A model generated the notes under the pieces. It did no database searches, was not told where the DNA came from, and was given only the letters and a program-made list of their open reading frames with translations. A program made the translations under genes and the position numbers. A stretch of 64,000 bases of DNA from a virus, in IMG/VR virus record IMGVR_UViG_3300029319_000019, positions 16,340 through 80,339 of that record. One strand, given 5' to 3'. Of this stretch, positions 49,275-57,200 are shown piece by piece. Every line of letters starts with the position of its first letter. Position 1 is the first letter of the stretch.

Positions 49275-49460
49275 ATGAATACATTAATTAAAAACGCAGG
49301 TAAGGTAGTAGCTACTGTATCTGCATCACACAATGTAACTGTTACTGAAAAACAGATTACTATTGACTTATTTTCCACGACTAAAACCAAAACCAAAAGA
49401 CGTGGTCGTCCAACAGGTTCTAAGAACCGTGCGACTAAAAAAACAACTGCTACTAAATAG
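49275..49460 (+). CDS. AT-hook DNA-binding protein, 61 aa
   Basis: MNTLIKNAGKVVATVSASHN, then KQITIDLFSTTKTKTKRRGR and PTGSKNRATKKTT. The core KRRGRPTGSKNR is a canonical AT-hook (RGRP in the minor groove of A/T tracts). The first 35 residues may form a beta dimer part. The start at 49275 is chosen because the promoter at 49195-49226 lies between it and an earlier ATG. A protein of this kind could organise the A/T-rich phage DNA, or compete with host nucleoid proteins, before replication begins. Confidence 0.7.
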   Translation: MNTLIKNAGKVVATVSASHNVTVTEKQITIDLFSTTKTKTKRRGRPTGSKNRATKKTTATK

Positions 49461-49494
49461 GTAGCAATTGTCACAATTGTTTGATTTGATAATG

Positions 49495-49516
49495 AAGGGG
49501 CCTTGTGCCCCTTTGT
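49495..49516 (+). terminator. Rho-independent terminator
   Basis: AAGGGGC-CTTGT-GCCCCTT, seven GC-rich pairs, followed by TG and a weak T tract. Closes the AT-hook transcript. Confidence 0.75.
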
Positions 49517-49535
49517 TGTCTCTAATACTTTAACT

Positions 49536-49736
49536 ATGGAAAGAACTAATTTAACTAAGGATGAACTTGTGCTTGTTATAAACAGCGTGCAACGTCAGAT
49601 CATAGTGCTAGATAAAACTGAGAAGCAAGACGCTGAACTTATGCCTAAGTATAGACTTCTTCTTAAAACTTTACTAGAAATGGAAGACGAGCTATCAAAA
49701 CCAACCAAGAAAGAACCTTTAAACTATTATAAATAA
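49536..49736 (+). CDS. Small coiled-coil protein before polymerase, 66 aa
   Basis: MERTNLTKDELVLVINSVQR followed by heptads QIIVLDKTEKQDAELMPKYR. The ATG at 49536 is used because the upstream ATG lies within the terminator stem. It is read one base into the next gene (stop TAATG-like overlap). Function unknown; replication accessory is possible by position. Confidence 0.6.
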   Translation: MERTNLTKDELVLVINSVQRQIIVLDKTEKQDAELMPKYRLLLKTLLEMEDELSKPTKKEPLNYYK

Positions 49737-49954
49737 TGGGAAAGATGAAAGAACTATATATGGATTTACAGCAAGGATATAACGAAGAGTTAAAACTTGC
49801 ATACATCAAGGCAATACAGGAGAACACCGACACAGTGTTTGTTCATGGGAGACAAGTCTCAAAAGCGTATGCCGAGTATCTACTACAATTTGAAGATACA
49901 TTCTTAAAACAATTAAAAGATGATAAAATTTGTAACGACAACGACGAGTCTTAG
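49736..49954 (+). CDS. Small helical protein, 72 aa
   Basis: MGKMKELYMDLQQGYNEELK and AYAEYLLQFEDTFLKQLKDD give a helical acidic-basic protein. It is coupled to both neighbours: one base to the gene before and 35 bases of overlap with polymerase. Residue end NDNDES is acidic. No family is recognised. Confidence 0.6.
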   Translation: MGKMKELYMDLQQGYNEELKLAYIKAIQENTDTVFVHGRQVSKAYAEYLLQFEDTFLKQLKDDKICNDNDES

Positions 49955-51809
49955 TGATTCGTATGAAAAAGCATGCATAAATGAGGTTGTAGCATATTGT
50001 TCAGAGCAGAAAGTTCTTGGCGTTGATACAGAAACTGAAGGCTTTGACTTTACCTGTAAGAAAATGATTATGTTTCAGATAGGTGATCAGCACAATCAGT
50101 ATGTAATTGATACTAGGTTTGTGAACATAGAACCTCTTCGTGCTATACTTGAAAGCAAAGATATTATTAAGATATTTCACAATGCTAAGTTTGACTACAA
50201 GTTTATTAAAAAGTGGGCAGATATAGAATGTGAGAATGTATACGATACGTTTTTGGTTGAACGCATACTATCTTGTGGTCGTCACATAGGCTATGGACTG
50301 AAAGACTTGTGTAAGCGATACTTAAATGTAGAGCTAAACAAAGAAGTTAGAAACCAATTTATAGGCTTATCAGGTCAGGCCTATCGTGATGACCAGATAG
50401 TTTATGGTGCTAAAGATGTAGAATATCTATGTAAAATACGTGAGTTACAATTACCTAAAATAGATGAATTTAAACTTAACAAAGTTGTTGAGTTAGAAAA
50501 CCGTGCAGTGTTGGCTTTCTCTGATATTGAATACAATGGTATTGATATTGATAGAGATGCCTGGGAGGTCATTGCACGTGCAAGCGAACAAGAAGCCTTG
50601 GTTATGAGAGATAAATTGGATACACTAATAGTTAATAATTCAAAGTTATGTGAATTTGTACCATCTCATATTCAAGGTGACTTGTTTACTCCACAAGAAG
50701 AACTACGTAAAGTTGGGATTAAATGGACTAGCCCTACACAAGTTCTTAAAGTATTTCAAAAACTAGTCCCTGACTTAGAAGACGTTAACGGTAAGAAGAT
50801 GTATAAATACAGACGCAAGCATGAGATCATTGATTTGTATGTTAAGTACAAAGAAAAGATGAAGCTAGCTACTTCTTACGGTAAGGACTTCTTTAAATTT
50901 GTTTCAAGCGATGGTAAGATACATACACAATTCAATCAAATACTTGACACTGGACGCGTCGCATCCAAGAAGCCAAACATGCAACAGATACCTGCGGATA
51001 ATAAGTTCCGTAATTGTTTTCTTGCTCCTAGAGATTGGTGCTTTGTTTCTAGTGATTACTCTTCTCAAGAATTAAATGTAATAGCATTTGGTTCTAAAGA
51101 CCCTGTATGGATAGATGCTCTTGAACAAGGACAGGACTTGCACAGTGTATGTGCAGATCTTGTATACGGACAAGAGTGGGCTGATGCAGCTGAAGATGAT
51201 TGTAGTTATATGAAGAATAAAAGTAAATGTAAGTGTCCCAGACATGGTAGGCTACGCACGAATGTTAAGACAATTAACTTTGGGCTAGCCTATGGTATGG
51301 GGCCTCACAAACTTGCAGATACTCTTGATATAAATACAAAGGCAGCTGAAGTTTTGATTAATAAATACTTTGACGCCTTTCCAGCTATTGGTGGCTTTCT
51401 AGAAAAGCTAGGTAGTTTTGGTAAGAAGTATGGGTATATCAAAACCTTTCCACCGTTTAACAGAAGACGCTGGTTTCCGTCATGGTATCCCCGCATATAC
51501 AAGGACAAGAGTCAAGCCTTTGAGCTTGGCAGTATAGAACGTGCTAGTAAGAATACACCTATACAAGGTGCATCAGCTGACATGACTAAGCTTGCTCTTA
51601 TATATATTCGTCAAAGTATTAAAAAGAATAAGTATCCTGTAAAGATTGTGATGACAGTTCATGATCAGATTGATACTATATGTAGAGAAGACTTTGCGGA
51701 ACAGTGGGTAGATATAATGACTACACACATGGAGGAAGCAGCATTAAAAGTAGTAACTAACGGTTTGCTTAAAGCAGACACAAATATTAGTAAATCCTGG
51801 GAAAAGTAA
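49920..51809 (+). CDS. polA: Family A DNA polymerase with 3'-5' exonuclease
   Basis: 629 residues. The proofreading domain has D36-x-E38 (VLGVDTETEG), FHNAKFD (86-92) and YGAKD (162-166). The polymerase domain shows TGRVASKKPNMQQIP (344-358), motif A SSDYSSQEL (D379), motif B RTNVKTINFGLAYG (446-459) and motif C TVHDQID (H581, D582). The position equivalent to E. coli F762 is Phe. There is no 5'-3' exonuclease domain, but a separate one lies at 63062. A Cys/His insert (CKCPRHGR, 437-444) stands just before motif B and may hold zinc. It copies the phage genome with the helicases and primase encoded after it. Confidence 0.96.
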   Translation: MIKFVTTTTSLSDSYEKACINEVVAYCSEQKVLGVDTETEGFDFTCKKMIMFQIGDQHNQYVIDTRFVNIEPLRAILESKDIIKIFHNAKFDYKFIKKWADIECENVYDTFLVERILSCGRHIGYGLKDLCKRYLNVELNKEVRNQFIGLSGQAYRDDQIVYGAKDVEYLCKIRELQLPKIDEFKLNKVVELENRAVLAFSDIEYNGIDIDRDAWEVIARASEQEALVMRDKLDTLIVNNSKLCEFVPSHIQGDLFTPQEELRKVGIKWTSPTQVLKVFQKLVPDLEDVNGKKMYKYRRKHEIIDLYVKYKEKMKLATSYGKDFFKFVSSDGKIHTQFNQILDTGRVASKKPNMQQIPADNKFRNCFLAPRDWCFVSSDYSSQELNVIAFGSKDPVWIDALEQGQDLHSVCADLVYGQEWADAAEDDCSYMKNKSKCKCPRHGRLRTNVKTINFGLAYGMGPHKLADTLDINTKAAEVLINKYFDAFPAIGGFLEKLGSFGKKYGYIKTFPPFNRRRWFPSWYPRIYKDKSQAFELGSIERASKNTPIQGASADMTKLALIYIRQSIKKNKYPVKIVMTVHDQIDTICREDFAEQWVDIMTTHMEEAALKVVTNGLLKADTNISKSWEK

Positions 51810-51819
51810 ATTTATCCTT

Positions 51820-51884
51820 ATCTCTCTCTGTAGTTTTTAATTAATTATTAACCAGTGGTTTGGTCATGGTCTACAGAGAGGGAT
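51820..51884 (+). promoter_or_regulatory. Long inverted repeat before the DnaA-like gene
   Basis: ATCTCTCTCTGTAG (51820-51833) and CTACAGAGAGGGAT (51871-51884) match over 14 bases with one G-T, around 37 bases containing AACC-AGT-GGTT. The right arm covers the first ATG of the next gene. It may hide the start in mRNA, be a terminator for polymerase mRNA, or be the site of the DnaA-like protein itself. Confidence 0.6.
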
Positions 51885-52344
51885 GGGATTAACTAAAATA
51901 ATAGATATGGCAAAAATAAAATTATACAAACTAGACTCAAATGTTGCTCGTATACTTGCAACTGTATCTAGACTAACTGAGGTACCAATTAGTAAGATTA
52001 GAGGTAAAACTAGAAATGGTGAAGTAGTTGCAGCTAGACGTATATGTATGGTGCTTATCAATGATAAGTTAGAATACAGCACTACAGTAAATGGTGCTAT
52101 ATTTCACAGAGATCATTCTACAGTAATACATGCATTCAAGGTACATGCTGATCTTATGGATGTAGACAAAGCATATGAAGAGTTTTTTAATATATGCGCT
52201 ACAGCTGTAGGTATCAAAGGTATGGGTGATTGTAATGATAAGGATGACATGATTGCAAAGTTTGCTGCACGTGTGGAGCATCTTGAATTTGAGAACGAAG
52301 ATTTAAAACAACAAATTATTAACATAAAAGAATTATTAACATGA
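51883..52344 (+). CDS. DnaA domain IV-like DNA-binding protein
   Basis: 153 residues. GKTRNGEVVAARRICMVL and FHRDHSTVIHAFKVHADL match the DnaA C-terminal domain (SRKREVVxARxIAMYL; the DHSTV signature), the part that reads DnaA boxes. The AAA+ domain is missing, so it can bind but not open origins alone. The end is a coiled coil (FAARVEHLEFENEDLKQQII), giving dimers. The start may be 51907 (MAKIKLYKL), which would leave the inverted repeat in the leader. Phage origin recognition or titration of host DnaA boxes are both possible. It lies between polymerase and helicases. Confidence 0.8.
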   Translation: MGLTKIIDMAKIKLYKLDSNVARILATVSRLTEVPISKIRGKTRNGEVVAARRICMVLINDKLEYSTTVNGAIFHRDHSTVIHAFKVHADLMDVDKAYEEFFNICATAVGIKGMGDCNDKDDMIAKFAARVEHLEFENEDLKQQIINIKELLT

Positions 52345-52616
52345 GTTTATATGAATTAGAACTTGACGGTGGATACATCGTTCAGGTAGAGTACGAATAC
52401 TCTGAACCAGATGACACCACGGGGTATAAAGGTGGAGTTAGGGTTGACCATGTATGGGCACACCTACGAGATAAAAATGAAAAGTATACAACTGTGGATC
52501 TTTTACATTTCTTAACCAAAACAGGAATCACAGATACAGAAACACTTGCAGAAAGTATTGAAGAAGAAATATCAGATTATGAGCCAGATCCAGATGCCTA
52601 TCGTGACGATGTCTAA
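52341..52616 (+). CDS. Small acidic protein, 91 aa
   Basis: MSLYELELDGGYIVQVEYEY, HLRDKNEKYTTVDLLHFLTK and an acidic tail (ISDYEPDPDAYRDDV). It overlaps the DnaA-like gene by four bases (ATGA) and the helicase ATG by eight. Residues 30-90 look like beta hairpin then helices. No family is recognised; an acidic DNA mimic is a possibility from the charge alone. Confidence 0.6.
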   Translation: MSLYELELDGGYIVQVEYEYSEPDDTTGYKGGVRVDHVWAHLRDKNEKYTTVDLLHFLTKTGITDTETLAESIEEEISDYEPDPDAYRDDV

Positions 52617-53781
52617 ATTAATAAAAGTAAAAGATGAAGAGCAAAAGAAAGCACTTAATAACTGGGCTAAACATAAGTTTAGTGGGAGCATTATTGCTGG
52701 CACCGGTTTTGGTAAGTCTAGATGTGGAGTTATCGCTATTGGTAAAACTTTGGATAGTACTGAGTCTGGCAAGGGTCTTGTGTTAGTTCCAACTAATCAA
52801 CTACAAGAACAGTTTAAAGAAGAGTTTATTAAGTGGGGGTATGAGCATGTGCTAGATCGTGTAGATATACTTTGCTATGCATCTGCTTATAAACTTGAAG
52901 ATAATCATTACAGCGTCGTAGTCTGTGATGAAATACACCTTGGTCTATCTCCTGAGTATCGTAAGTTCTTTGAGAACAATACTTGGGATAGACTATTGTG
53001 TATGACTGCTACACTGCCAGAAGATTTTGAATACAAAGAGTTATTATTTAAGATGGCTCCAACTGTATATAAAATATCTTTGGATAAATGTGTAGAGTTA
53101 GGACTTGTTTCTCCTTATGAGATTGTATGTATACCTATTGAATTAACTGAAGTTGAACAAGAGCAATACAAAAAAGCAAACAATACATTTGTATATGCTA
53201 AGTATTGTCTTGGTCAGTTTGGTGCGTTTGATAGAGCTAAGCATATTATGGGGGCAGGCAAGAATACAGCTAGTAATGAAGACAAGGCAGCGGCTGCGCA
53301 GTTCTACAGATCTATTAGACAGCGTAAGGCTGTAGTAGATCATGCAGATAATAAGATTGCACAGCTACAGAAGATTGTTATTAAGAACATAGGTGAAAAG
53401 ATACTTGTGTTTGGTGGTAGTAATGAGTTTACAAACAAACTTGCTGATGCTACGGAAACATTTTCTAGCGTATACCATAGTGGCAAAACAAAAAAGCAAA
53501 GAGAAAAAGCATTAGCAGATTTTAGATCAGGTGATAAGCCTGTGCTATGTTCTACTAAAGCTTTGAATCAAGGCTTTGATGTAGCTGATGCAACTATGGC
53601 TGTGATATGTGGACTAACTAGTAAAGCTTTAACTATGATACAACGTGTGGGTAGAATCATACGTTATCAAGAAGGCAAGATAGGTAAGATACATATACTA
53701 TATGTCAAAGATAGCCAAGAAGAAAAGTGGCTAAAAAGTAGTGTTAAAAATCTAGATAATGTGACCTGGTTAACTTGTTAA
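52609..53781 (+). CDS. SF2 DNA helicase
   Basis: 390 residues from the ATG at 52609; an upstream in-frame ATG (52546) would overlap the previous gene by 71 bases. Motif I AGTGFGKS (30-37), II CDEIH (106-110), III MTATLPED (132-139), V STKALNQGFD (315-324) and VI QRVGRIIR (345-352) are in order, so both RecA folds are complete. The group is similar to phage UvsW-like and restriction-type helicases. It could remodel forks or recombination intermediates. A promoter follows directly. Confidence 0.92.
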   Translation: MSKLIKVKDEEQKKALNNWAKHKFSGSIIAGTGFGKSRCGVIAIGKTLDSTESGKGLVLVPTNQLQEQFKEEFIKWGYEHVLDRVDILCYASAYKLEDNHYSVVVCDEIHLGLSPEYRKFFENNTWDRLLCMTATLPEDFEYKELLFKMAPTVYKISLDKCVELGLVSPYEIVCIPIELTEVEQEQYKKANNTFVYAKYCLGQFGAFDRAKHIMGAGKNTASNEDKAAAAQFYRSIRQRKAVVDHADNKIAQLQKIVIKNIGEKILVFGGSNEFTNKLADATETFSSVYHSGKTKKQREKALADFRSGDKPVLCSTKALNQGFDVADATMAVICGLTSKALTMIQRVGRIIRYQEGKIGKIHILYVKDSQEEKWLKSSVKNLDNVTWLTC

Positions 53782-53805
53782 TCAGGCACATTTTTCGTAA
53801 ATTTA
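53775..53805 (+). promoter_or_regulatory. Bacteroidota-type promoter before loader gene
   Basis: TTG, 20 bases, TAAATTTA followed by C; the last base of the -7 box differs from TAnnTTTG. The RNA would start within a few bases of the ATG at 53813, making a near-leaderless message. It overlaps the end of the helicase gene. Confidence 0.5.
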
Positions 53806-53812
53806 CAAGCCT

Positions 53813-54358
53813 ATGCAAATAGAAATTGATATAAATTTATTACTTGAAAATAAGATTAGTGCAGATGATTATCTTGCACTATATGCTATATACAGAAAAG
53901 GGTTTAAGACATTAAATGCTTTGCAGCTGAACGTTAACTGGGAAGATCTACAAGCCAAAGGGTTTGTAAAGTTAGGGGATAGTGCAGAGCAGCATGTAAT
54001 ACGCCAAGAGTTTATAGATTTATTTTCTAGTGATTTTGATCAGATGTTTACAGAACTAATTAATACATACCCAATGAAGGTATCAACTAACAGAGGGTTT
54101 AGAATATTACATGCAGCTGATCCTAACTGTAAATCAAATGACAAAGCTAGAGCTAAGTATAGTAGAATCGTTGGAACTAAAAAGTTTGTACATGATAAAA
54201 TTATTAAGTTATTAAAAGTACAACTTAAAGTAGAACGAGATAGGCTAGAGTATATGCAAGGCTTAGAAGTTTGGTTGAATAATCATACTTGGGAAAAGTA
54301 TATAAATATAGACGAGAATGCAGAACAATCAGAAAACCGTATCACAAGACGGCTCTGA
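53813..54358 (+). CDS. Possible helicase loader / replication accessory protein
   Basis: 181 residues. MQIEIDINLLLENKISADDY and LALYAIYRKGFKTLNALQLN resemble the start of phage replication proteins of the DnaD/helicase-loader kind; the rest is helical and basic (KFVHDKIIKLLKVQLKVERD). It runs 41 bases into the DnaB-like gene, so the two are made together, which is common for loader and helicase. No ATP motif is present, so it would be a non-ATPase loader. The family is not confirmed. Confidence 0.6.
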   Translation: MQIEIDINLLLENKISADDYLALYAIYRKGFKTLNALQLNVNWEDLQAKGFVKLGDSAEQHVIRQEFIDLFSSDFDQMFTELINTYPMKVSTNRGFRILHAADPNCKSNDKARAKYSRIVGTKKFVHDKIIKLLKVQLKVERDRLEYMQGLEVWLNNHTWEKYINIDENAEQSENRITRRL

Positions 54359-55268
54359 TGTATTCCAAACTAGAGGGTTTCAAAAAATAGATAGGGCTGT
54401 TAATCAGTCCATAGCAGTTGTAAAGCAAGCCAAGCTTGGTAAGCGCAATGTACTAGCTACGTCTTGGAAAAGACTAAACAAGAATCTTTTAGGTGGATTA
54501 CAGAAGGGCAAGATGTATGTGATAGCTGGCCGCCCCGGTGTGGGTAAGTCAGCATTTAGTAATCAACTTATCTTTGATGTATTAGATACAAACAGTGATA
54601 AGAAACTAATAGTATTATACTGGACCTTTGAGATGCCGGGTTACCAACAGGTAATGCGTAGTGCATCAAAAGATGTAAAGAAAGAGATGTCAGATCTGTT
54701 GTCAGTAGAGTCACCGCTGTCAGATATAGACTTCAAAACTTATGCAGCTAAGGTACAAAAGTATGGTAACTATCCTATATATTTCAATAACATACCTCGT
54801 AGTATGGAGTATATCATGAACACAAACGAGGAACTATTTACTCAGCATCCTAGTCATACAGTAATTAATCTGTTCGACCATTCACGTTTGATACGTGGTA
54901 ATGAAGATACAGAATTACGTAGATTAAATACAATATCCAAGGGTTGTATGTGGATGCAATCAAAACTTGGAGTTATTAATATATTATTATCACAGCTTAA
55001 TCGTAACATAGAACAAGAACATCGTGCTAAGAATCAGTATCAACCACTACTAACAGACTTGTTTGGTGGTGACAGTATTGGTCAGGATGCACATGTAGTT
55101 ATGATTCTTAATCGTCCCTATGATTTGTATGGTATTACAGAATCATACTGCGGCGAAGATCCGCAGGGCCTGCTTGCATGCCATATGGAAAAGAATCGTG
55201 ACGGCTTGCTTGGTATGATTGGCTATGAAGCAGATATGAGTACGTTTAATATTAAAGAAAGAAACTAA
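54318..55268 (+). CDS. DnaB-like replicative helicase
   Basis: 316 residues, RecA-like helicase core only. Walker A GRPGVGKS (71-78), the FEMPGYQQ motif (104-111, like SLEM), VINLFDHSRLIRG (Walker B region), LLSQLNRNIE (near 229) and a final AHVVMILNRPYD. The N-terminal domain of host DnaB is missing, so primase and loader contact must differ, as in other phages with a short form. It unwinds the fork for the family A polymerase. It overlaps the loader before and the RecA-like gene after by one base. Confidence 0.93.
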   Translation: MQNNQKTVSQDGSDVFQTRGFQKIDRAVNQSIAVVKQAKLGKRNVLATSWKRLNKNLLGGLQKGKMYVIAGRPGVGKSAFSNQLIFDVLDTNSDKKLIVLYWTFEMPGYQQVMRSASKDVKKEMSDLLSVESPLSDIDFKTYAAKVQKYGNYPIYFNNIPRSMEYIMNTNEELFTQHPSHTVINLFDHSRLIRGNEDTELRRLNTISKGCMWMQSKLGVINILLSQLNRNIEQEHRAKNQYQPLLTDLFGGDSIGQDAHVVMILNRPYDLYGITESYCGEDPQGLLACHMEKNRDGLLGMIGYEADMSTFNIKERN

Positions 55269-55966
55269 TGGAGCTACCAAAAACCGTGGTAAAGGCGAGC
55301 CGTAAGTCGCCTAAGAACATGATAATCTATGGTCCACCTAAGATAGGTAAGACTACAGTATTATCGCAGTTGAAAGACTGTTTGATTATTGATCTCGAAG
55401 AAGGTTCAGATATGGTTGACGCCTTGAAAGTAAAGGTTACAAACTTGAAAGAACTTGCTGAGGTTGGTAAAGCTATTATGAAAGATGGAAAACCATATAA
55501 GTATGTAGCTATTGACACTATCTCTAAACTAGAGGAATGGTGTGAAGCTGAAGCTAAAACTATATATATGCAAACTCCTATGGGTAAAAACTTTGAACAG
55601 AAGAACCCTGGTGCATCAGTACTATCATTGCCAAACGGCGCTGGCTATTTATATTTACGTATAGCCTACAAGAAATGGATAGACAGACTGAACAAGCTAG
55701 CGGATCATGTGATATTAGTTGGTCACCTGAAGGACAAGATGCTTGAGAAGAAAGGCAAAGAGGTTGCTGTAAAGGACCTTGATTTGACTGGTAAGATCAA
55801 GCAGATTACATGCGCTAACGCAGATGCTGTTGGTTATATCTACAGAGAAGATGATAAAACTATGATTTCGTTTAATTCTATGGATGATGTAACTGCAGGT
55901 TCACGTTGCAATCACTTAAAAGGTAAGACCATACCTTTAAATTGGTCAGATATATTTATAGATTAA
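55268..55966 (+). CDS. Sak4-like RecA-fold ATPase (recombinase/annealing partner)
   Basis: 232 residues. Walker A MIIYGPPKIGKT (18-29), Walker B-like YKYVAIDTISKLEEW, then HVILVGHLKDK. This is the layout of Sak4/AAA_24 proteins, short RecA-like ATPases that work with SSB in phage single-strand annealing. It sits before a small HTH-like gene and the SSB-like gene, which agrees. DNA joining between replicating genomes, or repair, would be the task. Confidence 0.85.
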   Translation: MELPKTVVKASRKSPKNMIIYGPPKIGKTTVLSQLKDCLIIDLEEGSDMVDALKVKVTNLKELAEVGKAIMKDGKPYKYVAIDTISKLEEWCEAEAKTIYMQTPMGKNFEQKNPGASVLSLPNGAGYLYLRIAYKKWIDRLNKLADHVILVGHLKDKMLEKKGKEVAVKDLDLTGKIKQITCANADAVGYIYREDDKTMISFNSMDDVTAGSRCNHLKGKTIPLNWSDIFID

Positions 55967-55989
55967 TTAACCGCGTAAAATTTTAAATC

Positions 55990-56361
55990 ATGATTGAAGC
56001 ACGCACAAACAATCCTGGCGAGGCCACGCAGAAAAATGAAACACCAAGCACTATTACAGTATCTATGATCTTGGAAGATCTTGACAACGGCATTGACCGT
56101 ACAGGTATCCAAGAGAAGTATGGTCTAGAAAAGTGGGAAGTAACACAGATGTTCCAGCACCCAACATTGAAGGGTAAGAAAGCTAGAAAGATCCGTAAGT
56201 TATCTTTCAACTTTGTAGACGATACAGCTGTAGATCCTAACCAGACTAGCATTCCTGTAGAAGATGTACATACAGAAGCGTCTATGGTTGTGGAAGCTAC
56301 ACCTGAGTTACAAGAAGAAGATCCTTTTATAGGTGCATATGGTGAAGAAGATGAATTTTAA
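55990..56361 (+). CDS. HTH-like protein with acidic SSB-type tail, 123 aa
   Basis: TVSMILEDLDNGIDRTGIQE and KYGLEKWEVTQMFQHPTLKG form a helix-turn-helix-like region, followed by KARKIRKLSFNFVDD. The last 15 residues (EEDPFIGAYGEEDEF) are acidic and end in Phe, like tails of SSB that dock partner proteins. It lies between Sak4 and SSB genes. It may bind DNA and recruit the same partners. I recall similar proteins in marine phages but not a function. Confidence 0.62.
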   Translation: MIEARTNNPGEATQKNETPSTITVSMILEDLDNGIDRTGIQEKYGLEKWEVTQMFQHPTLKGKKARKIRKLSFNFVDDTAVDPNQTSIPVEDVHTEASMVVEATPELQEEDPFIGAYGEEDEF

Positions 56362-56379
56362 TTATTAAACTAGTTTATT

Positions 56380-57129
56380 ATGGCAATTAAAAGCAATGAC
56401 AGCAATGTCGAAGTATCAGGTGGTGGAGTAAAATTATACTCTGGACTTGGTAATTTTAAAGTTATCGCAGTGAATCCTACTATGGCTGAGCTGCATGACT
56501 TGGGTATTATGGTAAAACAAGACCCAAACTATTTCGTTGACTTAAATGGAACGGAATATTTCAAACTAACTTTCTGGATTAAGAATGCAGATCTTACTAC
56601 AAGGTTTGATATTCTTATGAATGGATCAGAGCGCGTATCGCAGACAGGTAAGAACCAGTGGATCAACTCTATTGGTCAGTCTACTTGGTCTGATGGTGAG
56701 CCTGAGTATGATTGGTTCAAGAAAGAAGGTTTACGTAAGGCGCTAACTGGCGAAGAAACACTTATTAACTTTGTTAAGCAGTGGGCTAATGTTGCTAATG
56801 GCGACGAAGCTTACTTTGACAGTATAGCTAAGATTGTTAAAGGTGATGTAACTGAAGTAAAAGCTTTGGTTAAGTTACTTGAGAACAATGAAGTTAGATT
56901 ATTAATCGGTGTTAAAGATGGTAAGTATCAAACTGTGTACACAAAAGTATTTGGCCGTGTGAAGCCACAGCGTGATGACCTCTTTATTAAGAACTTAAAT
57001 GATGACTACGGTACATTCAATGCTGAGTTTGATACCACACTTGCGTGGGGTACATTCACTCCTGAGTTAGCTGTAGTGACTCCAGATGGTGATTCTGACA
57101 ATGTCTCAGAAGACGAAGACTGGGTCTAA
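56380..57129 (+). CDS. Single-stranded DNA-binding protein (phage type)
   Basis: 249 residues. The N-terminal 110 residues are beta-rich (KLYSGLGNFKVIAVNPTMAE; YFKLTFWIKNADLTTRFDIL) as an OB-fold would be, followed by a helical insert and a second beta part (VYTKVFGRVKPQRDDLFIKN). It ends in an acidic tail (GDSDNVSEDEDWV), the usual partner-binding tip. crAss-like phages have a similar protein placed among replication genes, from memory. It would coat unwound DNA. A strong terminator follows. Confidence 0.75.
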   Translation: MAIKSNDSNVEVSGGGVKLYSGLGNFKVIAVNPTMAELHDLGIMVKQDPNYFVDLNGTEYFKLTFWIKNADLTTRFDILMNGSERVSQTGKNQWINSIGQSTWSDGEPEYDWFKKEGLRKALTGEETLINFVKQWANVANGDEAYFDSIAKIVKGDVTEVKALVKLLENNEVRLLIGVKDGKYQTVYTKVFGRVKPQRDDLFIKNLNDDYGTFNAEFDTTLAWGTFTPELAVVTPDGDSDNVSEDEDWV

Positions 57130-57155
57130 CATTATAGTAGTATGGCCATAAGAAG

Positions 57156-57182
57156 TGGGGAGCTAACAACTCCCCATTTTTT
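57156..57182 (+). terminator. Rho-independent terminator
   Basis: TGGGGAG-CTAACAA-CTCCCCA with TTTTTT. Ends the transcript that began at or before the DnaB/Sak4/SSB group. Confidence 0.92.
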
Positions 57183-57185
57183 ATG

Positions 57186-57193
57186 TACATTTG
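57186..57193 (+). promoter_or_regulatory. -7-like box close to primase start
   Basis: TACATTTG followed by CAAGCTT and ATG at 57201. The box matches TAnnTTTG, but no TTG sits 20 bases before (terminator there). It shows that the upstream in-frame ATG at 57183 is unlikely to be used if RNA starts near 57198. The 18-base string resembles the one before 53813. Confidence 0.45.
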
Positions 57194-57200
57194 CAAGCTT

